A stretch of DNA of 64,000 nt, from assembly GCA_019454045.1 (NCBI GenBank), contig SKCR01026742.1, positions 42,468 to 106,467 of the forward strand, given 5' to 3'. This DNA comes from Zanthoxylum bungeanum (lineage: Eukaryota > Streptophyta > Magnoliopsida > Sapindales > Rutaceae). A program made the translations under genes and the position numbers. Below, piece after piece: positions 47,666 through 60,092 of this stretch. Below the pieces are notes generated by a model. The model did not search any database. It saw only the letters and a program-made list of their open reading frames with translations, and was not told where the DNA came from. The first letter of the stretch is position 1, and each line of letters starts with the position of its first letter.

Positions 47666-48637
47666 GATTTCCTCTGAGGCCCTAATATTTTAAAGTGTAC
47701 GCTGAGGGAGTGTTCCCTTGTGGCCAAGTGTTGAGATGGCTTATGGGTGGATGTTTTCCACTTAAGGCCTTTATAATTGAACTGCTCGGGGTCTGATGAT
47801 TTCCCACGAGGCTTTATTATGGAAACAACTCGATGAGGGAATATTTCCTCATGGCCGAATAATGACACGGCTTGGGGTCGGATGACTTCTCTTAAAGCCT
47901 TATTATATTTATGACACATTGGTAATGTATTCCTCCGTGACCAGGAAGATCTAGTGGCTCGGGGTTAGAGTTTCTCCCCCAAGGCTCTAATGCTCTGATG
48001 GGCAGAGTTAGGAAGGCTGCATTCCTCGGTATCATATAAGTAAATGTCATGGGTTGAAATTTTTTCCCTCAGGCCTTGTTCGGCCTGAAAAAGGTTGAGT
48101 ATGTGGGGGTAGTTATAGCCCATTGTGAAGGTGGGTTGTTGTTAAATTTTTTTGGCTAAAGAAGCTTTCGGGCTATAGATCGGGGATTTAATATGGTCGG
48201 GTTAGTTTTGTCTTTCATATCAATGAAAAGACTTCATATTGGCTTATTAGTTATCTAAGTATTACTGAAGGAGGAATGGTCTTCAGTGCGGTAGATTAAT
48301 GAAGTTGGTGTTTTAGCCTGATCAAGGTTATTATCAAATTACATATTGTAAGTTGAAATAATTTTCAAGTGTTGAATTATTGACCTAGATAAGGACTTTA
48401 CTCGATATGTGCATCAAGGTGTGTAAGTTATTACAAGTACGTAGAAAATAAAAGTTGTTAAGTCTGTTACTTTATGTCCCTCCTCATGATTATCAACCGA
48501 TGGGGTATCAGTTACAATATTTGAATGGTCGTCCATATTAAGAGTTGGAGTAGGAGTAAGAGCAAGAGCAAGAGCAGAAGCGGAATCATGAGTTGAGGTA
48601 GAGGTTGGAGTAGCAGCGGGGAATCCTTAGAAGAAGG
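47666..48637 (+). repeat. 130-bp tandem repeat, right part, and G/A-rich tail
   Basis: Direct continuation of the array cut at 17948: GATTT at 47666 and 47798 (132 bp), then a shorter ~86-bp step. From about 48000 the repeat fades into single-copy-like sequence, ending in a G/A-rich stretch (GAGCAAGAGCAAGAGCAGAAG, 48555-48580). No gene. This block is repeated at 52946-53923. Confidence 0.8.
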
Positions 48638-51173
48638 TGTTGGGGTTTTGGGCGATGGGCGCAGCAGAAGCGCGGTCTTGGAGAAATCGTAATTTAAAAC
48701 TTTTTCAAATTATCGAATAAATTATTCAATATCTAATATGAATAATTTATTTATATTTCACCTAAACCTATTTATTCAATATCAAATATTGACATAAATA
48801 ATGTTGAAACTTCGTGAAACTTTACGAAAATCGTTTTTCCGCAAAATGACGCAAACACGTTTTCGACCGAACTGACCACTCGAAACTTATGGGGAATCCC
48901 GGTCAGCCCTAATAGTGTCAGGGCAGTTCATGGGATGCCCGAACAGTGACGGATTCACTGTTTAGACAGCCGTCACCCGGTTGACTCAAAAGTCACCCCG
49001 TTAAGCCGTTTTTGGCCGTTTTCACTTATTTGAACTCTGAAACACTTTCCAACAATTGTTCCAACTCCCAAAACACATCCATTACATTCAAAACACATCA
49101 AATGCATCACAAAATTTCCAGTTTAATCACAACTGATCCAGAACCGAAAATTACCCATTTTTCATGCTTTAAATCCAAAAATTCAAGATTAATCTAATTA
49201 ATCAAGACACCAACCAAAGTCACCAAATATGAACAACCCAAGAACAATTCTAGGTGCCACAAGAGTGGTCATAACACTTAGAATAGCAACTCATCATCTA
49301 ATGATCAAATTGGAAACTAATTACAATAATTCTTTCCAATACACTTCACACATGCTTCTATCTCTTCCAATTCATCCAACAAACCACAAAGCCCTAATTT
49401 TATGAATTTGAAGGAACCCTAGAATATTTCTAAATCATCAATAAATAAGAAATAAAATTTCCAACCTTAAGGTTTTGAAGACTTACCTTAAATCCCCTAA
49501 ATCATTAGCTTTTTTTTTTCCTTCAATTTTCCATGGATTCTTCAAACCATTTTGGAAACCCATTTTTGAAGACTTTCGGCCATTGTTGGAGCTTGAAGGA
49601 AATAGAAAACAAATTTTCTAATTTAATCCCTCTTTGGTCGACAATAAGGGGCATTTTTTTCATTTCAAAAATTTAATCAAATTAAATTAAATTAAACTTT
49701 ATATTATAATACCAATCAAAATTGGACAAATAAAGTGTAATTAAAACATGCCATGTTGACCAATAATAATTGGACAAATTCCATAACATTTATGGAAGAA
49801 GTTTATTAATTAATAATTCAAATATTTAACAATTAAATATCCAAATAATTAATTAATGTAATTATTATTATATATGTATTTTTATTTACAATAAATAACA
49901 AATACATATATTTATGGCATGTGTCAAAATCTCATTTGACTAATAATTAATGTGTATCTAATCGTATTATGTATCAAATACAAATACACAATAATTATTA
50001 TCGGACAAAATCCCATAAAGCATGTGTTACCATTTAACCAATTAAACGATCCGAATTAACTTATTTAATCCGGTAAAGTATTATGAATAATCAGTATTAT
50101 TCATATCGAGTTGCCCAAGTGCTCAACAAGTATATTTCATATTGTGGGACTCTCTAAGTTTAGGTTTATCCGTCACGAAATCAATTTCGTGTCCATAATC
50201 CACCCATTTATGGATTATGACGACCACGGATAATCTCGCTAAACTATACAAGCCGAGGTCATTGCATAGTATAATCTATCTGTCACAAGTTATCCGTATT
50301 ATACCTGGGATATAGATGAAAATGTCAAATCCGTTCGGTATAATACAATCGACTTTCAATTTACGATCTCTAAATAACACTCGGAACTGATTTCCGAAGA
50401 GTTACCACAACCATGGATTTACTAGATCGTAAACACGTGAGGATGCATATGCCCTGTACACAGGACTGACGGATCCTATCTTGATACGCACTGGATATCA
50501 TGAGCATCAGTCCACACCCAACGAACAGGCGGAGGTCTGATCATGAATAGATCGTTGATGTGACTGCCATCAAAGTGTGGAGGATAACTCATATATCCCA
50601 CTGTGTTGTCCCAAGTCAAAGGTCCACTATGCTCGCTCAACTCGTGACGATTCCTATTGATGTTGGTGTACCATCTATTAGGAAATCTTCAGTGAGGCGT
50701 TCAGTGTCTTATCAAATAAACACCTACATGTCTATATGAGTCTCCCGAGACTCATGGTTTATTGGGATAAACCACCGGACCAAGTCATGATATACGACAT
50801 GTACTGGTCTCAGTGGATTTTACTAACCGACCCGTGTTAGTAAATCTCGACCATGAATTTTATTTAAGGATATATATCTTATAGTATGCTTCTCAATGTC
50901 AATTACAAACTGCGTTGTAACTGGGCACTATATTGTAAATCCTAGAGTCTTTGTCTAATGTACACGTATCACTGAATCGGATTCAGTTTCGATCTAATCG
51001 TAATCAGATAACTAATCGTAATCAGATAACTAATCGTAATTAGATCGAATATGTGTATAAAAGACAATGGTGCTACCATTAAATTAGTAATATTATGGAA
51101 AATATAATTGCTCGTATTTATGAATCAGACATAAATATAATCCGGATTGGCACTTTGAGCACCAACCCTAATA
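48638..51173 (-). repeat. C3-family LTR, minus strand (copy A, 2536 bp)
   Basis: Reverse complement of the LTR at 2657-5190: starts (+ strand) TGTTGGGGTTTTGGGC and ends GCACCAACCCTAATA, the terminal CA of the other copies being mutated. The polypurine tract follows at 51174, so this is a 3' LTR. The left flank is GAAGG (48633-48637). Confidence 0.92.
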
Positions 51174-52723
51174 ATTTCTCCCACTTGCTCTAGTGCCAAT
51201 CCATGGTATCCTATACCCATCTTAATGTGTATCGCATACTCATGGCCCTCAAGAGCTCACCAGCACTCAAGAGGTAGGCAACAACAAGTAAGCATGTTTT
51301 AACAAATTGAGTCTGTCCAACAAACCCAACCATTTTCCTTAGCCGACATCATTCATATCTTGCAGAATCCAAATTCGACATCAATATGACTCAGACGCTA
51401 TATTAGTTCTGTGCTATAGCTGCTGAGTTGTCCAAGTATATATGGATCAAATCCAAAATACTATAAGACAACCGCAAACACAAAACTAATGTAAAAACTT
51501 CTAATCTATAAGGTCACTATGCAACTGATTCCACTAGTTTAGTAGAATCAACAGTGACACTCCCACTGCATCTTTTCTGACTTTATATGACATAGACCAT
51601 ATAATGTCATAATTAGGATCAAAACTAATCTAACCTTATGGTTGCATACTAAATTCTCCATGAATTAGAAATTCGTTCTTAATATCTCAAAGATCACAAA
51701 GAACATGTTTCAATACCCATCATATGGTCTGCAGCATATCAAAATAACTCGTAACAATTACGATTAAATTGATATCATTAATCACATATAATATAGTATT
51801 CATTATGCTATCATCATATGATGCATCAGATTGACTATACATTCTAATCAATCTCTCTTTCGAAAAAGGTATCATCCTTTACGAAAGATGAATATTATAT
51901 ATATAAAAGACACATTAACTATCAAACAGTTATACTAACTGTCATACAGATAGTCTTATTGTGTTCTTTATTAGATCATATCTAATACGCAACTAATAGA
52001 AGTATCTCATAAGTCTCTTAGTTTTATATCTTATATAAAACTTTATATCAAATATAACAAAGACTACTTTCACTACTACCACAGAGAAAAGAAGACTTAT
52101 GATACATAATACTATAAAGAAATTTGTACGCTCCCACTGACCCTACTGATAAATACGTATTCTCTATATTTCGATAAAACCAGACAATCTGACTGATATC
52201 AAAATCAGAGAACAAGAATTTTCAGAAAGCTTATCTGAGTCTACAATAGGCCCATTAAGCTAGTATATCAAAATGTGATTTTAGCAGAATACAAACTCTA
52301 GGGCCATTCTAGAATGAATTCTTCAAATAAAGAAATCACGACAGATCTCTCATTCGAAGAAATCACTCAAGAACGCCACTTTGTATTCTTTAGCCAAAAT
52401 ACATAATTTAATATCGACATTAACCAACAGATCTTTAATTGTTCAATTAGTGCGACTAGAGACAAGTTTTTCTCAGAATATACAATAGACTACTGAGTAT
52501 AAATTTCTCACTGTCATACTATAAGGGTCAAACCTTTATCAAGCTCACTTCGCTTTTGCTGCACAAACAATTTGCACATTTTATGAACTATTCATAACGA
52601 AAGCCTAACCAAGTTCTAAACTCGATCGTAGTAAACATGAATAATCTTAGATCTATGGTTCAATGGTAATTTCCAAAATCGATATCAAATATCCTGTTTT
52701 GATTTTTTCTACATTTTATAATC
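51174..52723 (-). pseudogene. truncated C3 internal region
   Basis: Inverted, diverged copy of about 1085-2656. It starts with the polypurine tract (ATTTCTCCCACTTGCT on +) and stops abruptly near 52700-52723 in the RT-like part, where sequence of a C1 LTR begins. No open frame. The break is the junction of a segmental duplication. Confidence 0.8.
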
Positions 52724-53923
52724 GCAGCATGCCTAGTTCCGAGAAATTGATTTTTTGTCTGGTTTTTATCCTGACGATTTTTTCGGATCCAGATTTATTT
52801 CTGATTTTCCCTAAAACACTTGGAAAATAAAATATTATATTTTATTAATTTTAAAATACACCAATGCTTGATATCCACAGGTTAGACCCATTTCCGCTGC
52901 TCGGGGCCTCGATCCGACCCTAGGGGTTCCACAACTGCCACAACAGATTTCCCCTGAGGCCCTAATATTTTAAATGGTACGCGAAGGGAGTGTTCCCCCG
53001 TGGCCAAGTGTTGAGATGGCTTAGGGGTGGATGTTTTCCACCTAAGGCTTTTATAATTGAACTGCTCGGGGTCTGATGATTTCCCCCGAGGCATTATTAG
53101 GGAAACAGCACGATGAGGGAATATTCCCTCTTGGCCGAATAATGACACGGATTGGGGTCGGATGATTTCCCTTAAAGCCTTATTATATTTATAACACATG
53201 TGTAATGTATTCCTCCGTGACCAGGAATATCTAATGGCTCGGGGTTGAAGTTTCTCCCCCAAGACTCTAATGCTCTGATGATAAGAGTTAGGAGGGCTGC
53301 ATTCCTCGGTATCATATAATTAAATGGCATGGGTTGAAAGTTTTTCCCCAGGGCCTTGTTCGGCCTGAAGAGGGTTGAGTATGTGGGGGTAGTTATAGCC
53401 CATGGTGAAGGTGGGTTGTTGTTAAAAAATTTTGGTTAAAGAAACTTCCGAGCTATAGATCGAGGATTTAATATGGTCGGGTTAGTTTTGTCTTTCATAT
53501 CAATGAAAAGACCTCATATTGGCTTATTAATTATCTAAGTATTACTGAATGAGGAATGGTCTTCAGTGCGGTAGATTAATGAAGTTGAGGTTTCAGCCTG
53601 ATCAAGGTTATTATCAAATTACAGATTGTAAGTTGAAGTAATTTTCAATTTTTGAATTATTGACCTAGATAAGGACTTTACTCGATATGTGCATCAAGGT
53701 GCGTAAGTTATTACAAGTAAGTAGAAAATAAAAGTTGTTAAGTCTGTTACTTTATGTCCCTCCTCAGGATTATCAACCGATGGGGTATCAGTTACAATGT
53801 TCGAATGGTCGTCCATATTAAGAGTTGGAGTAGGAGTAAGAACAAGAGCAAGAGCAAGAGCAGAAGTGGAATCATGAGTTGAGGTAGAGGTTGGAGCAGC
53901 AGCAGGGCGTCCTTAGAAGAAGG
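52724..53923 (+). repeat. second copy of the block 47448-48637 (C1 LTR tail plus 130-bp repeats)
   Basis: 52724-52945 is the last ~220 bp of a C1 LTR, ending GCCACAACA, and 52946 onward repeats 47666 onward at an offset of 5277-5286 bp. Because the copy includes the C1 LTR end and its TSD GATTT, it was made after C1 inserted. Confidence 0.9.
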
Positions 53924-56445
53924 TGTTGGGGTTTTGGGAGATGGGCGCAGCGGAAGCCCGGTCCAGGCGAAATCATAATTTAAAACTTTTTCAAATTACC
54001 GAATAAATTATTCAATATCTAATATGAATAATTTATTCATATTTTACCTAAACCTAATTATTCAATATCAAATATTGACATAAATCATGTTGAAACTTAG
54101 CGAAACTTTTACGAAAACCATTTTTCCGCAAAATGACGCAAAATATGTTTTCGATTGAACCGACCACCCGAAACTTATGGGACTGCCCAGGCCAGTCCCA
54201 AAAGTTTCAGGGCATTTCATGGGCTGCCTGAACAGTGACAGATTCACTGTTTGGATAGCCGTCACCCGGTTGACTCAAAAGTCACCCGGTAACGCCGTTT
54301 TTTACCGTTTTCGCTTATTTCAACTCGGAAACACTTTCCAGCAATTGTTCCAACTCCCAAAACACATCCATTACATTCAAAACACATCAAATGCATCACA
54401 AAATTTCCAGTTTAATCACAACTGATCCAGAACCGAAAATTACCCATTTTTCATGCTTAAATCCAAAAATTCAAGATTAATCTAATTAATCAAGACACCA
54501 ACCAAAGTCACCAAATATGAACAACCAAGAATATTCTAGGTACCACAAGAGTGGTCATAACACTCTAGAATAGCAACTCATCATCTAATGATAAAATTGG
54601 AAACTAATTACAATAATTCTTTCCAATACATTTCACACATGCTTCTATCTCTTCCAATTCATCCAACAAACCACAAAGCCATAATTTTCAGAATTTGAAG
54701 GAACCCTAGAACATTTCTAAATCATCAAGAAATAAGAAATCAAATTTCCAAGCTTAAGGTTTTGAAGACTTACCTTAAATCCCCTAAATCCTTAGCTTTT
54801 TCTTTGATTTTTCCTTCAATTTTACATGGATTATTCAAACCATTATGGAAACCCATTTTTGAAGACTTTCGGCCATTGTTGGAGCTTGAAGTAAAGAGAA
54901 AACAAATTTTATAATTTAATCCCTCTTTGGCCGACAATAAGGGGCATTTTTGTCCTTTCAAAAATTTAATCAAATTAAATTAAATTATACTTTATACTAA
55001 CCAATCAAAATTGGACAAATAAAGTGTAATTAAAACATGCCATGTTGACCAATAATAATTGGACAAATTCCATAACATTTATGGAAGAAGTTTATTAATT
55101 AATAATTCAAATATTAACAATTAAATATCCAAATAATTAATTAATATAATTATTATTATATATGTATTTTTATTTACAATAAATAACAAATACATATATT
55201 TATGGCATGTGTCAAAATCTCATTTGACTAATAATTAATGTGTATCTAATCGTATTATATATCAAATACAAATACACAATAATTATTATCGGACAAAATC
55301 CCATAAAGCATGTGTTATCGTTTAACCGATTAAACGATCCGAATTAACTAATTTAATTTGGTAAAGTATTATGAATAATCAGTATTATTCATATCGAGTT
55401 GCCTAAGTGCTCAACGAGTACACTTCATATTGTGGGACTCTCTAAGTTTAAGTTTATACGTCACGAAATCTAATTTCGTATCCATAATCCACCCACTCAT
55501 GGATTATGATGACCACAGATAATCTCGCTAAACTATACAAGCTGAGGTCATTGCATACGTATAATCCCTATGTCACAGGCTATCCGTATTATACCTGGGA
55601 TATATATGAAAACGTCAAATCCATTCGGTATAATATAATCGACTTTCAATTTACAATCTATAAATAACACTCGGAACTGATTTCCGAAGTTTATACCATG
55701 ACCATGAATTTACTAGATCGTAAACACGTGAGGATGCATATGCCATGTACACAGGACTGACGGATCCTATCTTGATACGCACTGGATATCATGAGCATCA
55801 GTCCACACCCAATGAACAGGCGGAGGTCTGATCATGAATAGATCGTTGACGTGACTGCCATCAAAGTGTGGAGGATAACTCATATATCTCACTGTGTTAA
55901 CTCAAGTCAAAGGTCCAATATGCTCGCTCAACTCGTGAAGATTCTTATTGACGTTGGTGTAACATATATTAGGAAATCTTCAGTGAGGCGTTTAATGTCT
56001 TATCAAATAAACACCTATATGTCTATACGAGTCTCCTGAGACTCATGATTCATTGGGATAAACCATCAGACCAAGTCACGATATACGACATGTACTGGTC
56101 TCAACGGATTTTACTAACCGACACGTGTTAGTAAATCTTGACCAGGAATTTTATTTAAGGATATACATCTTATAGTGAGCTTCCCAATATCAATTACAAC
56201 TGCGTTGTAACTGCGCACTATATTGCAAATCCTAGGGTCTTTGTCTAATGTACACGTATCACTGAACCAGATTCAGTTTCGATCTAATCGTAATTAGATA
56301 ACTAATCGTAATTAGATCGAATATGTGTATAAAAGACAAATGTGCTACCATTAAATTAGTAATATTATAGAAAATAGAATTGCTCATATTTATGAATCGG
56401 ACATAAATACGATCTGGATTGACACTCTGAGTACCAACCCTAACA
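53924..56445 (-). repeat. C3-family solo LTR, minus strand (copy B, 2522 bp)
   Basis: Complete LTR with ends TGTTGGGG and CCCTAACA. It is flanked on both sides by GAAGG (53919-53923 and 56446-56450), so it is a solo LTR left by LTR-LTR recombination of a full element. The left flank is the same sequence as that of copy A. Confidence 0.93.
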
Positions 56446-56963
56446 GAAGGGGCACACTAGTTAAGGGAGTTAGGTCAATAGCCATCAGGGCCAACTCATC
56501 GGGGGCCTCCTCAAGATCTTCTTCACCCATGGAGATCTTGAAGATCTACTGGAAATTGCTCAGGTCGAGCCCATGGAACCTCTCGACAATATGGTCCACA
56601 AACTTTTCCAGGCCTTCAATAAGGGCATCGACCTGTGCCGTTTCGATACGCTCCTCTATTTGAGCCTGCATGGTGACAAGCTCATATTTGGCTGAGGCCA
56701 GCTTGGTATTTGTTTTGTCCATCTCTTCTTCAGTAAGAGCTATATGTGCCAGTTGCTTCTTAAGTTCATGTGATCGGGAGACAGCAACAATTTTGGCATC
56801 GTCTATCTCATTCTTGAGTATATTGTTGGCCCGAAAGATTGACCCAATTTCAGCCTTCGCAACGGCCAACACCTTGTTAAATTACTGCTCCTTTTGGGTC
56901 AGCTCATTTTGCAACCTCTAGGCCTGACCCCCATCCGCTACCGTGTTAGTTAGTACATCGTCT
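56446..56963 (-). pseudogene. coiled-coil part of a transposon-related protein, copy 1
   Basis: The open frame 56872-56546 encodes about 108 residues rich in A, E, K and L (AKAEIGSIFRANN, LKKQLAHIALTEEEM, MQAQIEERIETAQVD) with heptad-like spacing, so a coiled coil is likely. The same frame extends upstream through two stops, TAA near 56878 and TAG near 56918. Plant genes with the 'putative gypsy type transposon' domain often carry such a coiled coil after that domain, and a fragment resembling that domain lies at 62186-62530. A linked but broken gene is the likely source. Function unknown. Confidence 0.55.
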
Positions 56964-57490
56964 ATGCTCGCTCAACTCGTGAAGATTCTTATTGACGTTG
57001 GTGTAACATATATTAGGAAATCTTCAGTGAGGCGTTTAATGTCTTATCAAATAAACACCTATATGTCTATACGAGTCTCCCGAGACTCATGATTCATTGG
57101 GATAAACCATCAGATCAAGTCACGATATACGACATGTACTGGTCTCAACGGATTTTACTAACCGACCCGTGTTAGTAAATCTTGACCAGGAATTTTATTT
57201 AAGGATATACATCTTATAGTGCGCTTCCCAATATCAATTACAAACTGCGTTGTAACTGCGCACTATATTGCAAATCCTAGGGTCTTTGTCTAATGTACAC
57301 GTATCACTGAACCAGATTCAGTTTCGATTTAATCGTAATTAGATAACTAATCGTAATTAGATCGAATATGTGTATAAAAGACAAAGGTGCTACCATTAAA
57401 TTAGTAATATTATAGAAAATAGAATTGCTCATATTTATGAATCGGACATAAATACGATCTGGATTGACACTCTGAGTACCAACCCTAACA
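56964..57490 (-). repeat. C3 LTR fragment inside the 1.045-kb tandem duplication
   Basis: Repeats 55920-56445 at an offset of 1044-1045 bp and begins mid-LTR at ATGCTCGCTCAACTCG. Very few differences are seen between the copies. Confidence 0.92.
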
Positions 57491-57973
57491 GAAGGGGCAC
57501 AATAGTTAAGGGAGTTAGGTCAATAGCCATCATGGCCAACTCATCGGGGGCCTCCTCAAGATCTTATTCACCCATGGAGATCTTGAAGATCTAGTGGAAA
57601 TTGCTCAGGTCATAAACTTTTCCAGGCCTTCAATAAGGGCATCGACCTGTGCCGTTTCGATACGCTCCTCCATTTGAGCCTGCATGGTGACAAGCTCATA
57701 TTTGGCTGAGGCCAGCTTGGTATTTTTTTTGTCCATCTCTTCTTCAGTAAAAGCTATATGTGCCAGTTGCTTCTTAAGTTCATGTGATCGGGAGGCAGCA
57801 ACAATTTTGGCATCGTCTATCTCATTCTTGAGTATATTGTTGGCCCGAAAGATTAACCCAATTTCAGCCTTCGCAACAGCCAACACCTTGTTAAATTACT
57901 GCTCCTTTTGGGTCAGCTCATTTTGCAACCTCTAGGCCTGACCCCCATCCGCTACCGTGTTAGTTAGTACATC
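57491..57973 (-). pseudogene. coiled-coil part of a transposon-related protein, copy 2
   Basis: Second copy of 56446-56963. The frame 57886-57605 encodes 93 residues almost identical to copy 1, then is cut by a ~30-bp deletion near 57610 relative to copy 1. Both upstream stops (TAG and TAA) are shared with copy 1, so the gene was already broken before the duplication. Confidence 0.6.
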
Positions 57974-58210
57974 TAGGTTTATGGCCATCAAATAAGTCAT
58001 TTGTAAAAAAGATCAGACAATGTCAATACATAGAAAAGAAGCTGGTAAATGAAGGGATCAGGTTGAAGATTTTTTTACCTTGAGGAGGAAGGTGCTAACT
58101 TTGGTAATGGCCTCCCTGGGTGAGATATTTTCAAAGGCCATGGCGTCATCGAAAGTCATCATCTTGGCTATTGTAGGCATTGCGTTTTTGCATGTGAAAC
58201 CCGATGATGA
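57974..58210 (-). pseudogene. upstream exon-like segment of the same broken gene
   Basis: On the minus strand 58190-58079 reads NAMPTIAKMMTFDDAM followed by FENISPREAITKVSTFLLK and a splice-donor-like AAG|GTAAAA. An AG acceptor lies at 57974-57973, giving a 106-bp intron-like gap before the coiled-coil part. The phases do not join cleanly in the present sequence. The protein family is not recognised. Confidence 0.4.
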
Positions 58211-58845
58211 GTCTCAGTTGGAGGCACTACCTTTTAAGTCGCGGAAGCCGCGAGAAACGGACGTCAGAATGGAGGAGTCAAGAATTGACTCATATTCGGA
58301 TTAAGTTCGCTGGTTTAACTTCAGGTTACTGGTTGGTTTTTCGTTTTAAAAATTATTCCCGGCCCAAAACACCCAAATCACCTAACCTCTGCCCAAAAAA
58401 CCCGCAAACCTTTTAACCTTGGCCCAAATCCACTCACTTAGCCCACACAAACTAAACCCACCAACCAAAGGCCCACACGCCCATATAACATTAAATTACA
58501 CCCAAATTAAATCAAATATTAATTAAATAATGTAATTGAATTAAATAAAATAATTAAACCATTTACCAATTAAATAAAACATAATATAAAATCATGCCTA
58601 ACTTAGATAAATCAAATATAATACATACTAAATTTAAAAAGATGATATGACTAATTAAAATCAATTATAAAAAATTAAAAATATTGACTTCCTAATCTAA
58701 CAAATTAAATGCCTAATCCTAACCAATCAAATATATTGTATTCCTAATCTAAACCAATTTTTCCCCCCTCAATCTTTGACTTTCCTTTCTCAAAACAAAA
58801 TCAAATCCATTCCTTGTGAGACAAGGGGAAGCCCTAGCCCTCTTC

Positions 58846-58853
58846 TATATAAA
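58846..58853 (+). promoter_or_regulatory. TATA box of the Tat-like LTR
   Basis: TATATAAA in CTTCTATATAAACAAAGG. The following 100 bases have CTCTCTC-type leader sequence. Confidence 0.5.
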
Positions 58854-59919
58854 CAAAGGCAAACCAAGCCTTGCCATCTCTCTCAATTGACGCCCAATCC
58901 TCTCTCACTACTATTCACAACATCACACACAAAATAATAACCCTAAACTATTCCACTCTCTCTCTCGGCAACCCTCTCCAAATCGGCAAACAAACCCTAG
59001 TCATGCACTTCATCTCTCTCAAACACAAAACCTAAAACACTGCCAGCCATGCACTTCAGTCACACATAACAACCTCATCAAACGTTCTTCACGCTCACAA
59101 TAACCCATCTGCCTAACTCTCTCGCCACTGCTCAAACCATCAGCAGCCCAGCCACTCTTCTCGGCCATGACGTGAACACATAGCAAGTAAATACACTCAC
59201 AGCCATTCACCAAGCAGACCACTCACGGCAGCCTTTCACACCACTCACAGCAGCCTCAACACGTCCCCAAGCAGCACACAACACGTCCCCAAGCAACACA
59301 CAACAAACCAACATCCCCAATCACTGCCTCAACTCATGCACACACACACTGAACACATACAGCCCTTAAAACACGCCACTGCAGCCCTTACAGACAGCCC
59401 TCCATCTCACGCCCAAAACTGCCATAACTCACTGCCCCTCACACCACCGAAAACTGCACTGAAATCCACCCTATGATCACCGTGAAATCACTCCAAAAAC
59501 AGTGAGCAAACAACCCCAAAAAATCGCCAAAATAGTCCCCGAAACACCCAAAACAGTAGCCTTAATAGACCTGAAATAGTAAGCAGAAACACAGAGAAAA
59601 CATCAGCTAAATGGAGGTTAAATAGCAAGCAAAACAGCGAAACAGTGAGCTAAGATGCTAAGCCAGTGAAACGGAAAAATGAGGAGCTTTAACCCTTCCG
59701 ATCTCCGCGAAACGCAAGTCCGAAAGTCGACAAAAAAGGTTAGACCTGAGGGTATTTTTCACACTCGTTTCAGTTTTATTTTTATTATTTATTGAGTATT
59801 GTTCGCATGATTATTATGTTAAAATGCTTGTTGTGGCCCTTGAGTAGATAAATATGCATGGATTACGAAATATTGTATGTTGTGGCTTTGTAATAAAATG
59901 AAAGATGTGTCAACTCTCG

Positions 59920-60018
59920 CGGTATATCGGATGGAAATCCGGACATAAATTTCATAGCCGATTCCGAATGGACGGTAGTATGATCTGTACTTGGGATACA
60001 ACTCCACGTACCGCTTGA
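59920..60018 (+). repeat. ~100-bp direct repeat, left copy
   Basis: GGTATATCGGATGGAAA to ACTCCACGTACCGCTTG recurs at 61004-61102 (AGCCGATTCCGAATGGACGG shared). The two copies bracket the 176-bp array. Confidence 0.85.
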
Positions 60019-60092
60019 GTAAACGACACTTTCTTTTGTTTTATGTTGCTTTGATTTATTTATTATTCATCATTCAAATTCCGCATGTTACT

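Noticed and set aside
47602..53262. Minus-strand ORFs (105 and 126 codons) across the 130-bp repeats with recurring peptide phrases
   Set aside because: Repeat unit and indels break the frame between units; the ORFs cross the C1 LTR end and TSD, so they cannot be an old gene.
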